Shown piece by piece: positions 56,865-64,000 of a stretch of 64,000 bases of DNA. The first letter of the stretch is position 1. Each line of letters opens with the position of its first letter. Made by a program: the position numbers and the translations under genes. This DNA comes from Scytalidium lignicola (taxonomy: Eukaryota; Ascomycota; Leotiomycetes), in assembly GCA_002812745.2 (NCBI GenBank), contig NCSJ02000097.1, positions 62,001 through 126,000 of the forward strand, given 5' to 3'. Below the pieces are notes generated by a model. It was not told the DNA's origin. It saw nothing but the letters and a program-made list of their open reading frames with translations, and made no database searches.

Positions 56865-58277
56865 AATGTATCAAAACAATGCGCGTCACGCTACGGCGAA
56901 GAGCTCAATGTAGGCCTATTCGATAACTGGTAATTATAAAACCATTTCGTGTATTTAGTATTGCGTATAGTCGAATAGGAAGAAATTATAGTGATTGACA
57001 GCGGTTGATAGATCTAAGGCCTTAGACTGTCTTAGTACGTACCTTCTCATTGTTTATCCTCGATCAATTCGCGGGATGCAGCAAGTCGCGCTAACGAAGC
57101 CCCACCACGTGATTGGCAGTTCTTCGCGTCAGTTATACAGCCGATGTTCTACCGTATCCGCAGAACCTATTGTCCGTACTCTCGTACTGTACAAAAGTAC
57201 AAAATTCACACAAAGTACGGTTCCAGAAACTTGTTTATCTATCCTTAAAATTTGCTAATTGAATTCCACCTTAATTATTATACTTAACTTCGACATTACC
57301 ATAGATCATACAGCTGCAATCGTAAAGGATGAGCTGTATTATATATTTTCCGGTCTTCTTTTATTATATTATTTCTCTACTTATTAAATGAATAGAGGCC
57401 GTAGAGATCTATCATTATGCTGATATTCTTCGTCACCAAGTAATTGTAATATACTATACCTTCGTCAGATGCCTGAATACGACAGTGATTTTACATGTTC
57501 AATGTCGACACCTATCTATTGCAAGCAGGGCGCACACTAATGGCTAGCAATGAAGATGATATTATCAGTTAGAACTACATTTCGGTGGTATCTCAATACG
57601 GTTGTTGGCTCTCTTATTTGGCCTTCCTTTGACATTATCCTCCCGAGTCATAGATCTGGAAAGGAAGTGAAGGCTTTAGAGATAGAGCCTCGTAGAATAA
57701 ATACCAGTTGCTGCCTGTTGGTCAGAGAAGTTTTATGACCCAATCATACTCCTCTCCCTAAAGAAGCTTTATATTCCACAAATGTATTGTGTTTAGCTAT
57801 TCAATCGGTCATAGTCAAAAGATTTAAAATCGCAGGCGTTTACACACACCCAAAGCACGCCACACGTGTAATATACGATATTGCTCTATAGCTATTCGAA
57901 AAAGGTTAACTGTTACACGACAGAGTAGATCATCGCCAAGAGCCCTTCACAAATACAAAGTACCTGGCTGCAGAAGCTGACTTTGGAGCTGGCGAGAAAA
58001 GTGTGCTGAGTTTAGAAGGGATTGGATACATCCAGTTGCAGCATGTAGAAAGATATCCACGAACGTGTTTTATATTGTGAATAACTCCTATTTCAAGGGA
58101 AATGATAATGAGTTATGCTGCAAAGAAAGTTCTTCGCTCACCTAGAACCTATTGACAAGCTCCGCTATATGAAAATCGGACGTCATAATCATGTATCAAA
58201 TATTAAGTTAAAGCATATTCACGATGGTCCTCACGATCAGACTTATACCCAACGCCAGAACTCCCAATGTGTTCTTT
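56865..58277. other. 1.4-kb gap, INCENP promoter and IST1 3' end
   Basis: A CACGTG core with an adjacent ATTGG (inverted CCAAT) lies at 57106-57116. The rest is AT-rich without a gene; short ORFs (60-90 aa) lack motifs. Confidence 0.4.
57106..57116. promoter_or_regulatory. CACGTGATTGG composite element upstream of INCENP
   Basis: A CACGTG core runs directly into ATTGG, the CCAAT box on the other strand, about 245 bp upstream of the INCENP start. Combined bHLH and CCAAT (Hap-complex) binding is plausible but inferred. Confidence 0.45.
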
Positions 58278-59235
58278 CTACTTCTTTAGCGCAGCGAATC
58301 TCTTCGCGAGCTCGTCAATATCCGGAATTGTCCCGCCCACAGGACCTTTACTTTGGATGGTTTTATTAACAGTTGCTTCTTCCATCTTCTTACTAGGCTT
58401 TAGATCCACCGGTCCACGAACTCGTGGGTGAGGATTATCAGTTCTAGGACTGGGCGGGTTGACTCTCAAAGGGCTAGTAGGGCCAAAGGACCTTGGTGGT
58501 GTAGCTCTAGTTAATTCCTCTCTCTCATCCGCCTGCTTTCCGTCAACCGGAATCGGAGGTTCAAGGTTCTTTTCTTTCTGACCACCGCTTGGATTATCGT
58601 CGTCATCATCTCCGTCATCAAGCCCAGGAGGCTCGCCAATATCCTCAGCTGGCTTCTTTGGCCAATCTACTCCATATGTCCTAGCAATCTCTTCAAGATA
58701 TCCTTGAACCAACTCCTGCGGTGGTGGAGTAACAGTTAATCTCTTTAATACCTTCTCCGACACCTTTTCGTCACTATTTTCCATAGCCTGTAATGCAAAC
58801 TCCTTCCCATACTTATCAACAAGGATTGCCCTAACTGTCTGTAACTCTTTGACCTCCGTTCGAGGTGCAGCATAGATAATGGTCTTAACTGGTTCCTCTA
58901 AGCCTGGATCGCATGTTGGTGCTTCCATCAGGCCTGTGCGAGCTAGCAGTAGCTCACAGTACAGCTCTAGAATCTCATGTAGCTCGGTGGTGATATCGGA
59001 CCGGATGATATTCTCAACACGGATACGTGCGGATTCAATTTTTCCAACTTCTAAGAGTTGTGCCATAGCCCGTCGTTGTTGCTTGGATACTGCCTCATCT
59101 TTCTGCTGGACCATGCGCAGTCGTGCAATGGATAGCTTCAGTTGCACCTTAAGTTTTGACTGATCGCGAAGTTAGCTGTAGCAAAAGAGTTGCAATATTA
59201 ATTGGACCCACTATCAAAGTAGATGCCGGCGCCAT
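58278..59235 (-). CDS. IST1: IST1-like ESCRT-III regulator
   Basis: Ist1 is an ESCRT-III-related protein that regulates Vps4 in endosomal sorting. Exon 1 is only 24 nt (59235-59212, MAPASTLI), joined through a 52-nt intron with GTGGGT donor to exon 2 (59159-58278). The product is 301 aa, in phase 0. The Ist1 domain reads SKLKVQLKLSIARLRMVQQK, DEAVSKQQRRAMAQLLEVGK, ESARIRVENIIRSDI, LELYCELLLARTGLM, and ends near LVQGYLEEIARTYGVDW (about residue 180). The C-terminal third is Pro-rich and acidic, and ends GTIPDIDELAKRFAALKK. That last segment matches the MIM-type helix (DxDELAxRFAALK) that Ist1 proteins use to bind Vps4 MIT domains. It is divergent from the FUSC-type gene with a 379-bp spacer. 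Confidence 0.92.
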
Positions 59236-59614
59236 CTTATCCCTTCGCTCTAGTTGATTACTTTGAGATTTATCTCTTCGATATAAGGATGCCTTTAGGA
59301 GGCTCCCATCAGAAGGTCGTAGTGGGGCAAGTTGATATGTACGGCAAACCACAAGGCTCACCAGTGCACTAATGATCTACTACTAGACTACCTTCACAAT
59401 GTGTTTCTCTCTTATTAGTTATTGATACTCTTTAGATATATTTACCGAAAATCTCTTAGATTCTAGGGTGTTTCCTTATAAACACATCCCGCCTAAGAGA
59501 GTCCACAATGTTATGGTTCAAGGGAGAGAACGACAATGAAGCTTGTTATTCACAATTTGCCAGTACCCACCGATTTACCTCTTTTACATTGCGCCGACTA
59601 AGTAGGAGGGGTCT
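59236..59614. promoter_or_regulatory. shared divergent promoter, IST1 / FUSC-type gene
   Basis: This 379-bp spacer lies between divergent starts. No strong element was recognised. Confidence 0.4.
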
Positions 59615-62600
59615 TTGATGGCGAAGTTTCACTCACTTCAGAAGAGATGGGGGAAGTGGATAGAAGGACGTGCGGAAGCAATTTGGGAGAATCTGCAGAA
59701 GAACCACCTTTGGCAACGGATCCTGAAAAACACAATTGCCACTACAATAACCATCATCATTGCACTGATACCAGCTGTAGTCAAGGTCTATGGCAAAGCA
59801 GCTTATTTGGCTCCTATTACAACCGTATTTGGTCATCCAGGAAGGCGATTCGGAATGATGGCTGAAGCACTTGTCTTAGCTATTTCTGGCGCACTTCTAG
59901 GCGTTGCATGGTCGACATTTGGATTGTACCTTTCAAGCCTTGTTTATGAGAGCAACCATCCTGCAGCATACACTATTCGAGGCATCTTTCTAGCAGTTGC
60001 AGTGCTGTTCCATGGCCTTCTTCGATCTCACACCCCACGTCTTTTTATCTTTGTTCTCCTTCTAGTCATCGTCTCTGTGGTTAGCTTGACAGGTACAGGC
60101 ACAATGGTTACTAGACTTGGAGTCACACAACTACTTTACCCTATTCTCACAGCTTCAGGTATTCTTCTCCTTGTGAACACACTTATATTTCCCGAGTTTT
60201 CTAGCGGGTTTCTTGGTACTACTACTATTGAAACTCTAAATGAAACTGTTGGAGTTCTACGAGATGCTGGCCAGTATTTCATAGATACTCTTGAGGGAAA
60301 TGATGCAGCTCGGAATGAATCCACGGATCTTAGTGATGACAATAACCAGGACCATGATGTTGCACAAGCAGAAAAGCCAGATTCTAAGTCCACCCCTTTG
60401 GGTTCAGTCCCCTTATTTCCCCAAAGCCTGTTGAAACTGTTTCGTGCAACAAAGAAGGAAACTACAGAAAAGGCCTCCGAGGATCAGAAAGACTCGGTCA
60501 AAAGGATTAAACTCAAGTCGCTTACGGATTCAAAAGGGAAGCTGCGTAGCAAGCTAGCAAATTGCAAAGCCGCTCAACAAGAGTGCAATTTCGAGCTAGC
60601 ATGGGCGGTATTGCCTCCTAGAGATATGAAGCCGATTAGTAACACCTTTATGAATGCTCTTGTAGCAAATACAATAGCATTAATTGGAGCTTGTGAGAGC
60701 AAATATGCTTTGATGGGCGACATGGAAGATAAAACGGCCGAAGAGATAGGTGATAAGGTTGAATACAGTGATGCTGCACTACAAACAGATACTGAGCCCG
60801 AAGATATGGCTTCGAGATCTAATAGCGATACCGATAGCTCAGATGAAAAATCAGGAGAAGATAGTGACGATAAAAAGGGAAAGAAAGCAGAGCGGCGGCA
60901 GAGAAAAAGACGCTGGCGGAAGACTAGAAAGTCCCTTGAGAGGGAGAAGGAGGATCTAGAACTCATAAAGCCGAAGAAAGAAATAGAATTTGGCGATGTG
61001 GAATTACTCAAGCACCTTGTCAAGAAAATAGGCAAGCCTCTTATGGATCTTCAAAAGAGCATTGATACCAGTGTCAGCGTCGTTACAGCATGCTTGGCAT
61101 ACTGCTATGATGTACCAAAGCTACCTTCAGGCACTCGGCCACCAAAAGGCATCCATCTCCAGGAAATAGATATCCGTGTGGATATTCTCTCGGAAGCTAT
61201 AACGCAATTTGACAGAGCGTCATCCATTGCTCTCGAGAAAGCAGCGGCTTTAGACCAACTGGAAACTCGACAAATCGATATTGCTCCGCGAATGGAGACT
61301 TTCTTGATATCATCGTTCATACTGAACTTACGTCAGGCTGCACAACACACTCTCGAGATGCTAAAGCATTCTAGAGTTCTTGCGGAAAAACGTCAAGCGC
61401 ACCATGGTCGGAGGAGGATATATCTTCCAAAGATAAAATGGCGAAAGTGGCTCATGTCTGGAGGTGAAGAAGACATGCTAGCACTACCCGGCACTGCAAG
61501 AAAGGACGCCCGCACGGGCCAAAGAAGAGAAGATGACGACGACGACGACGACGGATCTCCTTCAAATGAGACTACAAACCTAGTAGGTGCACGAGATGTA
61601 GAATCCAATCTCCAAGGTTCTCCTACAGTAAATCCGCCCAGCAAGAAGCATATTGTTCAGGAGGCAACCGGAGATAAGAAACCAAGTTTTGTTAGCCAGC
61701 TCAGAAACGGCTTAGCAGACTTCGCAGAATACTTAGTTGGCAGTGAAGACGTGCGGTACGCTCTTAAACTGACAATCGCCGTATTCCTTGTTACGTGGCC
61801 AGCATTTTTACATCAATGGAATGCTTGGTACTCGTTAAATAGAGGATTATGGGCAGCATTGCAGTTAGTGCTGATCACAGAAGTCGCCATTGGAACTTCT
61901 ATTATGACATTTTCCTTACGTGCAGTAGGAACAACATTGGGATGTGTTTGGGGCTATGCTGCATATGAAGCTCGAAATGGGAATAAGGTGGTATGCGTTG
62001 TAATGTTGGTTATCGGCATAATACCGTCCGCATATATCCATCTAGGTACAAAATATGTTAAGGGTGGAATAGTTTTGATAGTTTCTATGGCTATTGTAGC
62101 CTTGGGTAAGTATTCGAGACTTAATGAGAGACAGGAAACTTATTTTGAGAGTAGCAACCGAAGACCAAACTGTGCCGGGCACAGCCACCGAAAACTTCCT
62201 AAAACGACTCCTTGCTTTCCTTATCGGTGGCATTGTAGCATTATTTGTCGAAGTCGCTATCTTTCCTGTGAGAGCAAGAGACAGACTTGTAGAGTCTCTT
62301 ACGGCTTCAATACGTCAAATCACTGAGATGGAAGGCTGTCTGGCGTTTGGCATTGAGGCTGAAACTAATGTTGATGTTCATTCTAAAGCTCTTAAGGAGC
62401 GATTTGACAGAGCCAGGAGCAAGGCCCAGGCTGCTCTAGCAGCAGCAGAAACCCTTTTACCATTTTGCTCGAATGAACCACGGTTAAAAGGTTCCTTTAA
62501 GGGGCTTGCACTTATTTATGCCGAAGTCCTCTATGTTCTTCATGCTATAGTGGACAGAATGGACAATATGCTCCATATTCGTCAAGAGTACGGCTCCGGA

Positions 62601-63374
62601 GTTTTAGAAGAACTGAACACCTATGTCTACCCCTATCGTCGAAATGTCGCAGGAAGTATCACCCTGATTTTATTTGCAGTTCACGAAGCTCTTACCACAA
62701 AACTACCTTTACCTCAATTCCTTCCGTCTGCCAGACTGGCTCACCTTCGGATGGTTAATCGAGTACGAGAAGTCATGAGGGAGAAAACATCAGCGGAACT
62801 TGACGAGTCTCGGGAGCCTCCAAACTCATCGAGGTCGAGGATAGAGCAGATCATGATAAAACGTATCGTCCGACAGAAATATCTATCGTGGAACGCGGCG
62901 TCATCAGGTCAAATTGAAGTTATTGAGTACCTGGAAGAATTAGTCGAACTGACAAAGCTCCTGGTTGGAGTGAACGAGTTTCGCAGCGGCATGCTCACGA
63001 GACCCTCTTTTCTCGAATCTCGAGACCATGTGGAACATGAAGATCCTGCAACAGCGCCTGCATACCCTAATGCAGAAACGAGTAGTTCTAAGCCACAGGA
63101 GAAGACCAAGGTAAATGATTCGAATAACACAGTACCGCACCCCATGGAAGCGGTTAAGTCAGATCTTAAGAAGAGAAGAAAGTCAACTCTACGAAGAGAA
63201 TCTTTCTTAGAGAAGAAACCTTCTGAGGAACGGGAGACGGATAGCGGAAGAGGAACTTTAGAGGAAGATGAACTGCCGATGTCATTGCAACGAGTTCGCA
63301 CCCGTAGGATGGAAGAGAGACATATGAGCAGCATCCAGGCGAGCAAAAGAGACAAGGAGAAAAAGAAGAAGTAA
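59615..63374 (+). CDS. FUSC/DUF2421-type multi-pass membrane protein
   Basis: The inferred exons are 59615-62105 and 62155-63374, giving 1236 aa; the 49-nt intron is in phase 1. The N-terminal membrane block (about residues 37-200) starts WQRILKNTIATTITIIIALI, followed by APITTVFGHPGRRFGMMAEA and further helices. A long charged cytosolic region follows, with an acidic DDKKGKKAERRQRKRR stretch near residue 425. A second membrane block begins near 700 (DVRYALKLTIAVFLVTWPAF, LWAALQLVLITEVAIGTSI). The conserved PGTATENFLKRLLAFLIGGI and VEVAIFPVRARDRLVESL lie just after the intron, then a DUF2421 region. This is the fungal aromatic-acid-exporter/brefeldin-sensitivity-related architecture. Transport of organic anions is family inference. 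The N-terminal ATG-ATG start (MMAK) could also be one codon shorter (59618). Confidence 0.9.
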
Positions 63375-64000
63375 TTTACCGAGACATATCAGCATTGATG
63401 ATGAAGACTAAAGTGGCGAGATATAAATAGAGATATACCCGTAAACTATATACCTCTAATGGGTAAAGCAATTTCTGTAGGTTAGTTTTGCGGAGACAGC
63501 CTTGTATATATTATTTCCACCATTGGATATCAACAACCTCCAAAAGAGCATCATGAAGCTTCAAGGAGGAATTAAAGATGATTTAATTGCAGAAAAACTA
63601 CAAATGTATTGTTGGAAATCAAATTTGTGACTTTACTAGCCGCCCCACCTATCCCATTACGATTGCCGACTCCCCGCCTCTCCACACATCAATTCAGGCT
63701 GAACAACTCTGCTGACCTTCATCTCGGTTCTCTTCTCCAATGGTTTGGAATCAAGACTCACGATCCAGAGCCGCCCACTCCGNAAAAAAGGCACACGGTA
63801 GGGTCACCGCAAATTTTTCTTACTGTGCTACTGTGCTTTCCCCCTCCCCTCGGATACTCGATCTGGATGAAAACATCTGGTCGCCATAGTCATCGCCAGC
63901 ATCTCGTCAACCCCCCGCTCCAATACATCCTGGTCCCATGCATGGATGGTAAAGCTTCATTTGCAATGCTCTCTTCTACCGGAGCTCTCTTATTCGTTAT
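63375..64000. other. 3' flank and window end
   Basis: No gene is supportable. An N lies at 63783 before an A run. A C/T-rich stretch near 63835-63860 could be the leader of a plus-strand gene beginning beyond the window. Confidence 0.35.

Overview
The window is nuclear DNA of a filamentous ascomycete. Most genes carry short spliceosomal introns (about 50-150 nt, GTAAGT-like donors, CTAAC/CTGAC-like branch sites). The gene content is fungal: a SUN-family wall protein, a secreted protein with a CBM1 cellulose-binding module, an FlbE-like developmental protein, Atg22, histidinol-phosphate aminotransferase, and an INCENP with a fungal-type IN-box. The protein flavour suggests Leotiomycetes (Helotiales, the Botrytis/Sclerotinia relatives). 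That placement is an impression from the proteins and was not tested by a search.

Layout, left to right. From 0.1 to 9.4 kb: NAF1 (-), a small variant protein kinase (-), an HNH nuclease (-) divergent from ALG9 (+), then a secreted CBM1 protein (-). From 9.4 to 14.4 kb is a gene-poor stretch with degraded sequence, a dense cluster of TACTGTA/TACAGTA motifs and a pyrimidine-rich leader. From 14.4 to 31.4 kb: a single-pass membrane SH3 protein (+), a 2.8 kb gap, SNU23 (-) divergent from DPH5 (+), an FlbE-like protein (-), a SUN-family protein (-), PPM1 (+) and ATG22 (-). From 32.4 to 46.3 kb, densely packed: a DUF1264 protein (+), EXO5 (-), an F-box/membrane protein (+), HIS5 (-), AP-2 sigma (-), an NAD(P)-dependent reductase (+), NMA111 (-) and a small SANT-like protein (-). 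From 48.1 to 63.4 kb: a large J-domain protein (-), INCENP (-), IST1 (-) and a DUF2421/FUSC-type membrane protein (+).

The genes are mostly housekeeping and do not form an evident cluster. They cover RNP biogenesis and splicing (NAF1, SNU23), N-glycosylation (ALG9), diphthamide (DPH5), PP2A methylation (PPM1), vacuolar and endosomal traffic (ATG22, IST1, AP-2 sigma), mitochondrial DNA (EXO5), chromosome segregation (INCENP) and histidine synthesis (HIS5). Several divergent pairs share 300-650 bp promoters. I see no secondary-metabolite cluster, CRISPR array, rRNA, tRNA or intact transposon.

The most useful global observation concerns sequence quality. There are 16 N characters, 14 of them directly before a homopolymer. 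In the two that fall in exons (ATG22 and INCENP) the N is an extra base: the reading frame and intron phases work only if it is skipped. Two further one-base discrepancies (the SNU23 poly-A run and the CBM1 gene splice) fit the same homopolymer problem. Exon coordinates below were derived by hand from splice motifs and codon phase. I found no convincing undescribed biological system. The best leads are an in-frame presequence-like extension on NMA111, a secreted CBM1 protein with a shared but functionally unassigned C-terminal domain, and the TACTGTA cluster.
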